Below are positions 34,865-43,686 of a DNA stretch of 64,000 nucleotides, piece by piece. The notes beneath the pieces are model-generated. The model worked only from the letters and a program-made list of their open reading frames with translations, was not told where the DNA came from and made no database searches. Each line of letters starts with the position of its first letter. Within the stretch, counting starts at the first letter, position 1. Source of the DNA: Pedobacter yulinensis (GTDB lineage: Bacteria > Bacteroidota > Bacteroidia > Sphingobacteriales > Sphingobacteriaceae); contig NZ_KZ686269.1 of assembly GCF_003029735.1 (NCBI RefSeq), positions 930,001-994,000 of the forward strand, read 5' to 3'. Both the position numbers and the translations under genes were made by a program.

Positions 34865-35704
34865 ATGAAACTTTATACGATCGATACCGGCTTCTTCAAA
34901 CTCGACGGCGGCGCCATGTTCGGCGTTGTTCCCAAGACGCTTTGGCAGCGAAGCAACCCTGCCGACGAAAACAACCGCTGCACCTGGGCCATGCGCTGCC
35001 TGCTCATTGAGGACGGAAACCGGCTGATCCTGGTCGACAATGGCATCGGGAACAAGCAGGACGATAAATTTCTCGGTCACTATGACCTGCATGGAAATGC
35101 CACTTTAGACCGATCACTGGGTAAGCTGGGTTTTCACCGGGATGATATTACCGATGTTTTCCTGACGCACCTGCACTTTGACCACTGCGGCGGCTCGATA
35201 GAACGACAGGGCACCCGGCTGGTTCCCGCCTTTAAAAATGCCCGTTTCTGGAGTAATGAGCAGCACTGGAAGTGGGCAACCGAACCAAACGCGAGGGAAA
35301 AGGCATCGTTTCTGAAAGAAAATATCCTGCCCATTCGTGAAAGCGGGCAGTTGAACTTCCTGGATCAGGAAAAAGGTGCCGGTTTCCATCCGGACATCGA
35401 CGTGCGCTATGTTTTTGGCCATACGGATGCCATGATGCTGCCCCAGCTCCGGTATAAAAACTACACGCTTGTATTTATGGCCGATCTGCTGCCTTCTACC
35501 AGTCATATTCCCCTGCCTTATGTGATGGCGTACGATATGTTTCCACTAAAAACGCTGCAGGAAAAACAGGCTTTCCTGGAAGAAGCAGTGGCCGGTAATT
35601 ACATCCTGTTTTTTGAGCACGACCCTGTCAACGAATGCTGCACACTGCAGAACGCTGAGAAAGGTATACGCGCGGACCAGTTTTTCTCACTCGCCGACCT
35701 GTAA
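34865..35704 (+). CDS. MBL-fold metallo-hydrolase
   Basis: A 279-residue metallo-beta-lactamase-fold hydrolase. The metal-binding motif is THLHFDHCGG (about residues 101-110), with further ligands in VFGHTDAMM (His), a FMADLLPS (Asp) segment and FFEHDP (His). The N-terminus MKLYTIDTGFFKLDGGAMFGVVPK resembles the quorum-quenching-lactonase-like branch, but the substrate cannot be assigned. No signal peptide, so cytoplasmic. The downstream gene is convergent. Confidence 0.88.
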   Translation: MKLYTIDTGFFKLDGGAMFGVVPKTLWQRSNPADENNRCTWAMRCLLIEDGNRLILVDNGIGNKQDDKFLGHYDLHGNATLDRSLGKLGFHRDDITDVFLTHLHFDHCGGSIERQGTRLVPAFKNARFWSNEQHWKWATEPNAREKASFLKENILPIRESGQLNFLDQEKGAGFHPDIDVRYVFGHTDAMMLPQLRYKNYTLVFMADLLPSTSHIPLPYVMAYDMFPLKTLQEKQAFLEEAVAGNYILFFEHDPVNECCTLQNAEKGIRADQFFSLADL

Positions 35705-35712
35705 ACGGCCGG

Positions 35713-36285
35713 TTAAAAGGCGTCGTACGACAGGGCAATGACTCCTGAGCTGAAACGTTCAATAGACTCCGGTTTCAGGTTAAGCCTGCTGCGCAGCTTT
35801 TTGAAGAGCGCCCTGCCCCGCCCGAGTGCCACAGGATGCAGCCAGAGGCGGTAGATATCGACCAGCTGCTCGGCCACTAACGCGTCTACCAGTTTCCCGC
35901 TGCCATAAACGATAATGTTTTTTCCCGGTTGTTTGCGAAGGTCGGAAATGGCTGCACGAACCGTTCCGCGCCAGAGGGTGCTGTTTTTCCAGCTGGCGTA
36001 TTCAAGTGTTTTTGAAAAAACAATCTTTTTGTGGTTGTTCATCATGTCAGCGAAAGCCAGGTCTTCCCGCGGAAAATAAAGATCGCTGCCGCAGGATGAC
36101 CAGTAAGCTGACATAGCGAGATAGCTTTCCCGCCCCAGCAGGATCGTGTCTGCACCATTCAGTTCGGTACAAAGTGCCCCGGCCATATCGGCAGACCAGG
36201 CATCAAAATGCCAGTCCAGTTCGCCTTCAGGTCCCGAGAGATAACCGTCAAGCGTCACATTCATCGACACGATCACCTTTCTCAT
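35713..36285 (-). CDS. Dihydrofolate reductase-like (RibD C-terminal domain) protein
   Basis: A 190-residue protein of the RibD_C/DHFR-like family. It begins RKVIVSMNVTLDGYLSGPEGELDW, with ADTILLGRESYLAM, KNIIVYGSGKLVDALVAEQLVD and LHPVALGRGRALF. Family members bind NADPH; this stand-alone type has no defined substrate. It overlaps the preceding DUF1801 gene by four bases (ATGA), showing translational coupling. Confidence 0.9.
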   Translation of the reverse strand: MRKVIVSMNVTLDGYLSGPEGELDWHFDAWSADMAGALCTELNGADTILLGRESYLAMSAYWSSCGSDLYFPREDLAFADMMNNHKKIVFSKTLEYASWKNSTLWRGTVRAAISDLRKQPGKNIIVYGSGKLVDALVAEQLVDIYRLWLHPVALGRGRALFKKLRSRLNLKPESIERFSSGVIALSYDAF

Positions 36286-36725
36286 GATCTTCCTTTTTTG
36301 GCTGCCATCCGTCTGGCCATTTTTTTAGCTTCCCGTTGTTGCAGCATGAAGTCGGTCTCGGCCATGCGGTCAGCTATGATCTTTAACAGCAGGGTCGCCG
36401 GCAGGGTAGTTCCCGCCCCAAAGTGCACCGCTGTCGCGGTTTTTTTGTAGCCCGAGAGTTCGTCGCTGTACCGTTCCATAACCGCTTTACTCATCGTATA
36501 CAAGCTGCAATGTTTGGGATAGGCAGCATAAGCCAGCAGCGGCGCTTCACGGTACTTAATGGTTGGAATCTGGTAACTGATCAGCTCGGTCGCCCCGGGA
36601 ACGGCCGCCAGGATCTGTTCGCGTGTCTCTTGCAGGGATTGCGCAGCGGCTGGGTCCTGGGCTTTGATGTATTCGGCTACTGTTCCAGAGCCGGTTTCTT
36701 CTTTTTTCATATGCATGATCGTCAT
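36282..36725 (-). CDS. DUF1801 (YdhG-like) domain protein
   Basis: A 147-residue protein with TVAEYIKAQDPAAAQSLQ and ISYQIPTIKYREAPLLAYAAYPKHCSLY-type segments characteristic of DUF1801 (YdhG/YjdI-like, frataxin-like fold). The C-terminus is Lys/Arg-rich (KKMARRMAAKKGRS). The function of the family is not established. It starts a two-gene unit with the DHFR-like gene and is divergent from the GlxA-type regulator; the start could be at any of three closely spaced ATG codons. Confidence 0.85.
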   Translation of the reverse strand: MTIMHMKKEETGSGTVAEYIKAQDPAAAQSLQETREQILAAVPGATELISYQIPTIKYREAPLLAYAAYPKHCSLYTMSKAVMERYSDELSGYKKTATAVHFGAGTTLPATLLLKIIADRMAETDFMLQQREAKKMARRMAAKKGRS

Positions 36726-36928
36726 GACGCCGCGCCGTTAGCTGCGGTTGCAGGTGCAGGCAGGTGCTTGTTCAGCAAAAATAGGCTGCTTTCGCGAGCC
36801 TTGCCTGTCATGTTTGAGACAAATACGGGGGCCGGTTGCGACTCCATGCCGCCCGATTTGGAATTCCGGTCAGACATTGTGTAATTTAGACGGATAGTAT
36901 CGTTTAAGCAACCCGTAAACCTGGTAAA

Positions 36929-37906
36929 ATGAAGCATATATCCATCCTGATCCTTCAAGAGGCTGTGCCTGCAAGTATTGTGGACCCCCGTTACATGTTT
37001 AGCGCTGTAAACGAGTTTCTGGCCGAGCGCGGACAGCCGCCCGCGTTCCAGCTGCAGATGGTGGGCCTGAGCAGGGAGGTACCGCTTAATAACGGTGTGT
37101 TTTATGTGCGAACCGATGCCCTGCTGAAGGATGTAAAAAAAACCGATCTGATTATAATCCCGGCGCTCAGTGCGAATATCGAAGAAGCGCTCAGCCTCAA
37201 TAAAAAGGTGATTCCGTGGATTGTAAAGCAGCACCAGGCGGGCGCAGAAGTGGCTTCGCTTTGTGTTGGTGCCTTCCTGCTTGCTGAAACGGGTTTGCTG
37301 AACGGAAAAAAATGCTCGACCCATTGGTTGTTCGCCGACCGGTTCAGGAGCCGCTTTCCCGAAGTAACGCTGACCGATGGCAGCATCATTACCGAAGAAC
37401 AGGGATTGTACTCAAGCGGCGGTGCGAGCTCCTATTGGAACCTGTTGCTGCACCTGATTGAGAAGTTCACAGACCGGCAGATGGCGATTCGCGCGAGCAA
37501 GTTTTTCGCCATCGAAATTGACCGCAAAAGCCAGTCGCCGTTTGCCATGTTCAACGGGCAGAAAAAACACGAAGACGAACCCATTCGCAAAGCCCAGGAG
37601 TTTATCGAAACCAATGTAACCGAACGCATTTCGGTTGAAGAGCTTGCCACCCGGTTCGCCATTGGCAGGCGGCATTTCGAGCGCCGGTTCAAAAAAGCAA
37701 CCAACAACACACCTGTCGAATACATTCAGCGGGTAAAAATCGAAGCTGCGAAAAAACACCTGGAAAATACCCGCAAAAACATCAACGAGGTCATGTATGA
37801 AGTCGGTTACACCGACACCAAAGCCTTTCGTACCGTGTTCAAAAAAATTACCGGCCTCTCGCCCATCGAGTACAAAAACAAGTATAATAAGGAGGCGGTG
37901 GTGTAA
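36929..37906 (+). CDS. GlxA-type transcriptional regulator (DJ-1/PfpI + AraC HTH)
   Basis: A 325-residue regulator with an N-terminal DJ-1/PfpI-like domain (nucleophile-elbow region ASLCVGAFLLAETGLLNG, residues 109-126) and a C-terminal AraC/XylS double helix-turn-helix. The HTH segments are SVEELATRFAIGRRHFERRFKKAT and NINEVMYEVGYTDTKAFRTVFKKITG. It is divergent from DUF1801-DHFR and may control that unit (inference). Full length. Confidence 0.93.
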   Translation: MKHISILILQEAVPASIVDPRYMFSAVNEFLAERGQPPAFQLQMVGLSREVPLNNGVFYVRTDALLKDVKKTDLIIIPALSANIEEALSLNKKVIPWIVKQHQAGAEVASLCVGAFLLAETGLLNGKKCSTHWLFADRFRSRFPEVTLTDGSIITEEQGLYSSGGASSYWNLLLHLIEKFTDRQMAIRASKFFAIEIDRKSQSPFAMFNGQKKHEDEPIRKAQEFIETNVTERISVEELATRFAIGRRHFERRFKKATNNTPVEYIQRVKIEAAKKHLENTRKNINEVMYEVGYTDTKAFRTVFKKITGLSPIEYKNKYNKEAVV

Positions 37907-38006
37907 CGCGCCACTGCCTGCTGTTTAAACCGCAGTTCTCCCCTCGCGTATACTTTCGTGTTCAGCTTTTCGCAGCAAATGATTGCTGCGAAAAAAATCA
38001 GATAAA

Positions 38007-38038
38007 ATTGCGCAAGTAAATGTTTGCACATATATTTG
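38007..38038 (+). promoter_or_regulatory. Promoter of arsR-AHSA1
   Basis: ATTG at 38007-38010 and TATATTTG at 38031-38038 (exact TAnnTTTG) are separated by 20 bases. The predicted start of transcription is near 38045, just before ATG 38056. Confidence 0.7.
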
Positions 38039-38054
38039 CAATCAAATACTTGCG
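38011..38054 (+). promoter_or_regulatory. Operator-like dyad over the arsR promoter
   Basis: Two 18-base half sites, CGCAAGTAAATGTTTGCA (38011-38028) and TGCAATCAAATACTTGCG (38037-38054), are inverted about an 8-base centre and match at 15 of 18 positions. The -7 element lies within the centre and the start of the right half site, so bound protein would block the polymerase. This is the expected arrangement for ArsR autoregulation. Confidence 0.7.
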
Positions 38055-38055
38055 A

Positions 38056-38400
38056 ATGGATTTAAGACGAGATACTTTTCAGGCAATAGCCGACCCCACG
38101 CGACGCCAGATCATCGAGCTGCTTACGCGAAAGCCGTCGCTCCCCGTAAATGCCATAGCCGAGCAGTTTGAAGTAACCCGGCAGGCGGTGTCGCTACATG
38201 TCAGAATTCTGCATGAATGCGGACTTATTGCCATCAGAAAACAGGGCCGCGAACGCTATTGTGAGGTGAATCTTGACCGGTTGGACGAGGTCAGCGACTG
38301 GATCAATTACAACCGGAAGTTCTGGAAAGAAAAATTCCGCTCGCTTGACAATTACCTTAAAAATCAGAACGAAAAAAACAACGATCATGAACAAATCTGA
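38056..38400 (+). CDS. ArsR family transcriptional repressor
   Basis: A 114-residue winged-helix regulator. It has DTFQAIADPTRRQIIELLTRKPSLPVNAIAEQFEVTRQAVSLHVRIL, with the recognition helix VTRQAVSLHVRIL, then GLIAIRKQGRERYCEVN as the wing. No CxC metal motif is seen, so it is probably of the AHSA1-partnered, non-metal type. It starts two bases after the right half site of an upstream dyad. Its last 14 bases overlap the next gene. Confidence 0.93.
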   Translation: MDLRRDTFQAIADPTRRQIIELLTRKPSLPVNAIAEQFEVTRQAVSLHVRILHECGLIAIRKQGRERYCEVNLDRLDEVSDWINYNRKFWKEKFRSLDNYLKNQNEKNNDHEQI

Positions 38401-38905
38401 AACGAACCGCGAAGCGGTTTTCCTGCTGAACTATGTGTTCAACGCCCCGGCCGAAGCCGTATTCAATGCCTTTGCAGACGCGGATGCACTCAATGCCTGG
38501 TGGGGTCCTGAAGAAACGGATAACACCGTTATCAGCCTCGATTTTAGACCCGGCGGTCAGTTCAGGTTCGTCATGGTACATGATGGCGGCACCAATTACG
38601 GCCGGTTACTTTTTGGTAAAATCGAACCTTTCCGCCTGCTTGAATTCAGCAATGCGTTTACAGATGAAGCGGGCAATCTGATAGACGCCCCTTTCGGCTT
38701 CCCGCTTCCCCGAGAAATACAGTACAGCCTGATTTTTACTGAGGACGGGGAACGCACGCAAATAACGATGACAGGAACACCACTCACCACCAATACTGCC
38801 GAATTGGATGGGTTCGTGTCCATTGAAGAAAGCATGCAGCAAGGTTTTGGTGCTTCCTTCAGACAATTGGCCGCATACCTGGCAGACCGGGCGACGGCAC
38901 AATGA
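38387..38905 (+). CDS. SRPBCC / AHSA1-like protein
   Basis: A 172-residue START-like (Activator of Hsp90 ATPase 1-like) protein: VFNAPAEAVFNAFADADALNAWWGPE, FDFRPGGQFRFVMV-type strands and MQQGFGASFRQLAAYL at the C-terminus. Such proteins bind hydrophobic ligands in a deep pocket. ArsR-SRPBCC pairs are common, and the overlapping gene arrangement here indicates coupled expression. ATG 38387 is preferred; upstream codons lie inside arsR. Confidence 0.9.
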   Translation: MNKSETNREAVFLLNYVFNAPAEAVFNAFADADALNAWWGPEETDNTVISLDFRPGGQFRFVMVHDGGTNYGRLLFGKIEPFRLLEFSNAFTDEAGNLIDAPFGFPLPREIQYSLIFTEDGERTQITMTGTPLTTNTAELDGFVSIEESMQQGFGASFRQLAAYLADRATAQ

Positions 38906-38924
38906 CAAGTTCGATCCAGGTTAT

Positions 38925-38952
38925 TGCCAGGCCGGCCATAGCCGGCCTGGCA
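38925..38952. terminator. Perfect 12-bp hairpin after the AHSA1 gene
   Basis: TGCCAGGCCGGC / GCCGGCCTGGCA with loop CATA. It begins 20 bases after the stop of the AHSA1-like gene. There is no T-run, so it is a weak or factor-dependent terminator, or an mRNA 3'-end stabiliser. Confidence 0.55.
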
Positions 38953-39148
38953 GCTTAACAAGCCCGGCCACAGCAAGGGGGCCGCTTTCTTTTAAAACAA
39001 GGTAAACGTCACAGCCCGCTCACCCTTTCGGAGGTGTAATCTTTAGCCGTTTGCAACGCCCGCTGCTGGTCACTGTACCAGTGGGGAACCTTTCAGAATG
39101 GAACACACCGCAGAACTTTTAGATTTTTATACCGGCTGGTGCTTTTAT

Positions 39149-41563
39149 TTAATTTTTAACCCTGTTCTTTTCACTCTCGGCGCCGTTCGCGTTATGCTTG
39201 CGGAGGCCGGTGATGGCTTGGCCGAAACGATAGTTTAACGACAGCACCACCGTGCGCGTATCGCTTCGGTTGAGGAAATTGGCTTTTACATTTGCCAGGT
39301 TATTGATATCGCCGGCGTTTTTGAAAGTATAAAAGAGGTCGTTACCAACCAGACTTAGGCTAAGTGACGGCGAGAACCTCTTGGTCATAGCAGCATTGAT
39401 CTTGCCCCTTGCCGAAGCAACAAATTGTGCATTGGTTACTTTGCTTTGATAACCTGCATCCAGCTGGGCCGTCCAGTCGCTCGGCAAGTTGAATTTAAAT
39501 ACCGGGCGAACGAAAACGAATGTACCCTGCGTATTTAAAAGGCCGGTATAAAACTGGCTGGTGGTATGAATATTCGTTAAGCTGCCATACAAATGGAAAT
39601 TGAACCATTTGGCAAGATCAAAACCCGCGTCAACGCTGGCACCTTTAACAACGATCTGACCAAGGTTGCCCGGCCGACTGTAATAAATACCATCTACGAT
39701 CTCGATGGTCTCGTTTACTTCATCCTTCGTCTTGCTGTAATTAAAGGCGGCAGTAATGTTCTTAAACGTGTAAGACAATTCGAGGTTATTGGTGTAAGCT
39801 GGCCTGAGAAAAGGGTTACCGGTATAATATGTAAATTTATCAAGGGGAGATAAAAATGGATTAAGGTCTTCGTAGTAAGGCCGGTCAATTCGGCGGCCAT
39901 AATTTAAATTGATGCTGTGCGTTCCGGTGCTGTCTAATTTGTACTCGAAATATGCGGTTGGGAAAAGTCCGTTATAGCTCCGTTGAAAAGCAGAATCGGG
40001 TCTTTCTATATTGCCCAGCTGGTGTGCGTCAGATCTTGTGTTCTCAAACCGCAGGCCCAATTGTACCGAGATCCGCTTCCAGCTCTTGTTAAGATTTAAG
40101 TATCCCGCGCTTATGCGCTCCTTGTAAATAAAATGGTTCGTTTTGCCATAATCCGGAGTCGTCTTCCCACCTTGCGTAAGGAAATAAGCCGCGACATTGT
40201 CAGTTTGGGTGTAACTGCTTTTCAAGCCGCTTTCCAGTTTAAAACCGTCGCTAAACGGATGGGCATAATCTGTCTTTCCTGACCATATACGGATGTTTGA
40301 CGGAAGATGCCCGGTCAGCAACTCGTTCGTGGTGATACCGCCATCAGGTAGGGAACCGGTATTATCAAACGATTGGTCAATATTGTTCTGATATCGCAGG
40401 TAGTCCGCATCGAACGTGATTTCTTGACCTTCTTTTTCAAACCGATGGCGATAGTTTAAGTTCAGCGATCCGTTGCGGAACCTGTTTTCCTGACGATTTA
40501 GAGCGACGATGGTAGAATCGATGTAACCTGCTCTGTTGATGAAGCTGCTTTTATTTAAAGTATTCACGTTGCCGGGGTTTAAAAGCCCGTTGACCACAAC
40601 GCCGAAGGTTGACTTTTCACTAAAATAATAGTCGAGGCCGACCTTAGCATTGTAGCTGCCGGATTTACGCCTGATGAATGAATTTTGCAGGAAATCATAG
40701 TCTGGCAGGCCTTCGTTGGTCAGAAAATGGCGGTTGATATCGAGATCGTTGAAGCCATTGTTAACGTTATAGCTGAAATTTCCGAAGAGGTTAATTTTGT
40801 TGTAGCGATAAGTAAAATTCATCCCATTGTTGGTCTTGGCATAAGATCCCTGCGCATAGCTCAGATTGAGTCCGCCATTGAAGCCTTTTGACTTGTTTCG
40901 CTTCAGGCGGATATTGATGACTCCCCCATTACCAGCCGCATCGTATCTGGCGGGTGGGTTGCTCATCAGCTCTATCTGGTCTATAGCAGACGAGGCCAGT
41001 GAGCGCAGGTAATTCTCCAGCTCTGAGCCAGACAGGTAAGTCGGCTTATCATCGATATAGATTTTTACACCGCCCTTTCCCTTTAAGCTGATGGCCCCGC
41101 TCTGATCGATCAGTACTCCCGGCGATTTCTCCAGCACATCTAAGGCTGTTGCGCCTGCGTTGCTGATTAAAGCATCGACATTAACCACCGTGCGGTCAAG
41201 CTTTTGCTCAACAAAAGCCCTTCGTGATGTAACGACAATTTCTTTCAGCTCCTTCGCTTCGGGTTGCAGGGTAAGTATAAGCGAGGTGTCAGGCTTCAGC
41301 AAACCGGTCTTGTGAAGCACAAAACCTACCTTGCTTACCTGGATGTGATAGGTGCCGCCTTTTACACCAGAAAAACTGAACATACCGCTTGCATCAGCCA
41401 GAGCGGTTTTGACAAGCACCGAATCTTTCATGAGGTAAACACTGGCGCCAACGAGCGGCTGTTGGCGGTTATCGGTTACTTTGCCGCCTATACCCTGGGC
41501 ACATACAAAGGTTGAGGCAGCACAAAGCCAGGCGATTAAAAAAACCGCAAAATTTATTTTCAT
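39149..41563 (-). CDS. Outer-membrane beta-barrel protein (TonB-receptor-like, OMP_b-brl_3)
   Basis: An 804-residue outer-membrane protein. It has a signal peptide (KINFAVFLIAWLCAASTFVCAQ), a carboxypeptidase-regulatory-like domain (GGKVTDNRQQPLVGASVYLM), a plug (LDVLEKSPGVLIDQSG, KGGVKIYIDDKPTYLSG) and a C-terminal barrel. It resembles Bacteroidota 'outer membrane beta-barrel' proteins that commonly accompany M56/BlaI genes. The start is ATG 41563 (the in-frame GTG lies upstream). It is downstream of the M56 gene in the same direction, 80 bases away, and may be transcribed with it or from its own promoter. Confidence 0.88.
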   Translation of the reverse strand: MKINFAVFLIAWLCAASTFVCAQGIGGKVTDNRQQPLVGASVYLMKDSVLVKTALADASGMFSFSGVKGGTYHIQVSKVGFVLHKTGLLKPDTSLILTLQPEAKELKEIVVTSRRAFVEQKLDRTVVNVDALISNAGATALDVLEKSPGVLIDQSGAISLKGKGGVKIYIDDKPTYLSGSELENYLRSLASSAIDQIELMSNPPARYDAAGNGGVINIRLKRNKSKGFNGGLNLSYAQGSYAKTNNGMNFTYRYNKINLFGNFSYNVNNGFNDLDINRHFLTNEGLPDYDFLQNSFIRRKSGSYNAKVGLDYYFSEKSTFGVVVNGLLNPGNVNTLNKSSFINRAGYIDSTIVALNRQENRFRNGSLNLNYRHRFEKEGQEITFDADYLRYQNNIDQSFDNTGSLPDGGITTNELLTGHLPSNIRIWSGKTDYAHPFSDGFKLESGLKSSYTQTDNVAAYFLTQGGKTTPDYGKTNHFIYKERISAGYLNLNKSWKRISVQLGLRFENTRSDAHQLGNIERPDSAFQRSYNGLFPTAYFEYKLDSTGTHSINLNYGRRIDRPYYEDLNPFLSPLDKFTYYTGNPFLRPAYTNNLELSYTFKNITAAFNYSKTKDEVNETIEIVDGIYYSRPGNLGQIVVKGASVDAGFDLAKWFNFHLYGSLTNIHTTSQFYTGLLNTQGTFVFVRPVFKFNLPSDWTAQLDAGYQSKVTNAQFVASARGKINAAMTKRFSPSLSLSLVGNDLFYTFKNAGDINNLANVKANFLNRSDTRTVVLSLNYRFGQAITGLRKHNANGAESEKNRVKN

Positions 41564-41588
41564 AGTTATCACTTTAGGATTTTTCAGG

Positions 41589-41601
41589 CATAGGTATACC
41601 T
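41589..41601 (-). promoter_or_regulatory. Possible -7 element and palindrome upstream of the barrel gene
   Basis: On the minus strand TACCTATG (41589-41596) matches TAnnTTTG at 7 of 8 positions, and it overlaps a perfect 10-base palindrome AGGTATACCT (41592-41601). It lies 26 bases before the ATG. Confidence 0.35.
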
Positions 41602-41643
41602 GTTCATGTAAGATGAATAGTTCTTTTCGGAGGATATTTTCGC

Positions 41644-43281
41644 TTACTTCCTGGTTTCGGTACTGGTATCGTAGTTGTTATAAAGTGTCCAGGTACTGTT
41701 GTCATTCGTTGCCGGCACAAACTTGTCCTTATAACGCTTTTGCACCTCATCTGACTGGCGTATGCCGTTAACAACCAGTTCAAAATTGCTGAGTTTGAAC
41801 GATATATGCTTATCATCACCGCTGATGATTTTGTCTTTGATCAGTTCAGCAGTTATCCGGTCGCTAATCGTCGGTTTTGACTGCTGCGTGGTAACGGGGT
41901 AAGCAACATGCTTTTTTGCTGCATTCGCAGGATAGCCCTTGTAAGTCGGCTTATAAGGCTCTGACCGTTCCTTCAGCGGCGCTAAAGGCTTAATGGCGGC
42001 ATCGACCGGCCCAAGCACATTTCCAGGATTAGGAGGTGTTACCGACGTCGCGGGCAATGAATAAGTGTTCTCACCCCCATCTTCAGATGCCGGCCGGTTC
42101 TGCCGCATTGGTTTTCCTTCATCCGTGTTCGTGACTTGGATTTTCCTGGTGTCGGTTTCAGCCTTGTTGCGAATGGTGTTTACTTTTCTGGCAGGCTGAC
42201 CTGACTGCGTTACTATAGGATCGCCCGACGACACAATGGCATGTGTGATAGCCTTTTGACTCTTTGCTGCGAACTGCTGTACCTGCTTAACACTGGTGAA
42301 CGCTACGGTGAGTAATCCGGTAGTAAACAGCATCACCATCAGCACGCATCGCTCTTTAAAATTCAAAACATGATTGGTTCCCGAAGCCATGCGTTTAACG
42401 CGGTCAACCAAGTGACTGCGCCTGCCGGAGAAGGCCGTGACATAAGCAGGAGCCGATAGCTGGTATTCCTGGAAGGATACAAGTGCGCGGATGTAATTCA
42501 CCTTGTTTCCGGTTTGCGCAACCGTGATGTCATCGCAGCAGTTCTCCCTTTCTTTCCGAATGAGGGCGGATAACCACAGCACCGCGGGGTTGAAGAAAAA
42601 GATGACCTCCAGGAAGCTTTGCAGCAAGTTAACCAGGTAATCCCTGCGCTGTATGTGCGCCAGCTCATGCAGGAGAATGGCTTCGACTTCAGCGGGCGAT
42701 AAGGCGGTCAACAGGCCTGTCGGAACAAGGATAAGCGGCTTGAGATGCCCGATCACCATGGGTACCTTTGCTATGCCTGATTCTGCTATACCAACGACCC
42801 GACCGACACCTAAGCGCGAGGCCAGTGCTGCTACCCGTTCTACCCAAATATCGTCAACCCCGAAGATATTCCTGTGACGCAGGTGGGATAAGCCCCGCAT
42901 GCTGATCGCCAGCTGCAGACTGCGCACCAATACAACAACGCACCACAACACCACAATCGTCTTGATGTTATTATCCACATACTGTATGACCCGCCCCTGG
43001 AGACTGCTCGCGACCATGGAATGACCTGAAATAACGCCGGTTTCGTAAGTGAGGTGAGCCGATGTCTGTGATCTTATGGCATGCCTGGAAAGCTGGTGTA
43101 CGAAGGTACCGGCACATACCACCACGAACAGTACCATCACACCAACCATCAGGAGATAACGGTTCGCCGCCTTTGTAGTGCGGGTCAATACGACAATGAG
43201 CCCTGTGATTCCAGCCAGTATCGCTCCCTGCCATAATGAATGGATGAGTGTTTGGCCAAGTGCAGCATAAAAATTTTCCAT
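41644..43281 (-). CDS. M56 family membrane metallopeptidase (BlaR1/MecR1-like signal transducer)
   Basis: A 545-residue integral membrane protein with about four N-terminal helices. The zinc-protease motif HELAH is at residues 205-209, followed by an ERENCCDD segment that supplies the third ligand, as in BlaR1/MecR1. The C-terminal 250 residues are Thr/Pro/Lys-rich and lack the penicillin-binding sensor domain (no SxxK/SxN/KTG set), so it is probably not a beta-lactam sensor. It is expected to cleave or inactivate the adjacent BlaI repressor after a signal. It starts two bases after blaI stops. Confidence 0.88.
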   Translation of the reverse strand: MENFYAALGQTLIHSLWQGAILAGITGLIVVLTRTTKAANRYLLMVGVMVLFVVVCAGTFVHQLSRHAIRSQTSAHLTYETGVISGHSMVASSLQGRVIQYVDNNIKTIVVLWCVVVLVRSLQLAISMRGLSHLRHRNIFGVDDIWVERVAALASRLGVGRVVGIAESGIAKVPMVIGHLKPLILVPTGLLTALSPAEVEAILLHELAHIQRRDYLVNLLQSFLEVIFFFNPAVLWLSALIRKERENCCDDITVAQTGNKVNYIRALVSFQEYQLSAPAYVTAFSGRRSHLVDRVKRMASGTNHVLNFKERCVLMVMLFTTGLLTVAFTSVKQVQQFAAKSQKAITHAIVSSGDPIVTQSGQPARKVNTIRNKAETDTRKIQVTNTDEGKPMRQNRPASEDGGENTYSLPATSVTPPNPGNVLGPVDAAIKPLAPLKERSEPYKPTYKGYPANAAKKHVAYPVTTQQSKPTISDRITAELIKDKIISGDDKHISFKLSNFELVVNGIRQSDEVQKRYKDKFVPATNDNSTWTLYNNYDTSTETRK

Positions 43282-43283
43282 GG

Positions 43284-43673
43284 TTATTCCTCCAGTTTTT
43301 TAAGGATATCTTTTATCTCCTGCAGCTCCTGCAGCGAATTTTTTTTGTTGCCAAGTAATTGCAGCACCAACTTACTGGCCGACCCTTTATACATCGAATC
43401 CACAAACTTATCGAGCAGGTGTGATTTCATCTTGTGTTCTTCCTGGGCAACGCTGTATATGTGTTTCATCTGGCTTTCATCGCGGATGAGCATCCCTTTT
43501 TCGGCCATGATCTGCATAAACTTCAGCGTCGTAGCATAATTTATTTCCCTTATTTTTTGCAGTTCATCATTAACCGTACGCACCGTTGCCGGGCCTAGCT
43601 CCCACAATACCTGCAATATTTCAAGCTCTGATTTAGTTGGCTCAACCGGGCCGTTTTCCTGTCTTTTACTCAT
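43284..43673 (-). CDS. BlaI/MecI/CopY family transcriptional repressor
   Basis: A 129-residue winged-helix repressor. It has PTKSELEILQVLWELGPATVRTVNDEL and INYATTLKFMQIMAEKGML (the recognition helix TTLKFMQIM), then RDESQMKHIYSV, the wing, and a helical dimerisation tail. The start is ATG 43673; the ORF runs further upstream only because the operator region is open. It leads a blaI-M56(-barrel) unit and is preceded by a perfect 18-base inverted repeat, the probable binding site. Confidence 0.92.
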   Translation of the reverse strand: MSKRQENGPVEPTKSELEILQVLWELGPATVRTVNDELQKIREINYATTLKFMQIMAEKGMLIRDESQMKHIYSVAQEEHKMKSHLLDKFVDSMYKGSASKLVLQLLGNKKNSLQELQEIKDILKKLEE

Positions 43674-43686
43674 AACAGGTCGAAGG

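Noticed and set aside
39098..39241. Plus-strand ORF MEHTAELLDFYTGW... at the end of the barrel gene
   Set aside because: Two thirds of it is antisense to the barrel C-terminus and it has no family resemblance.
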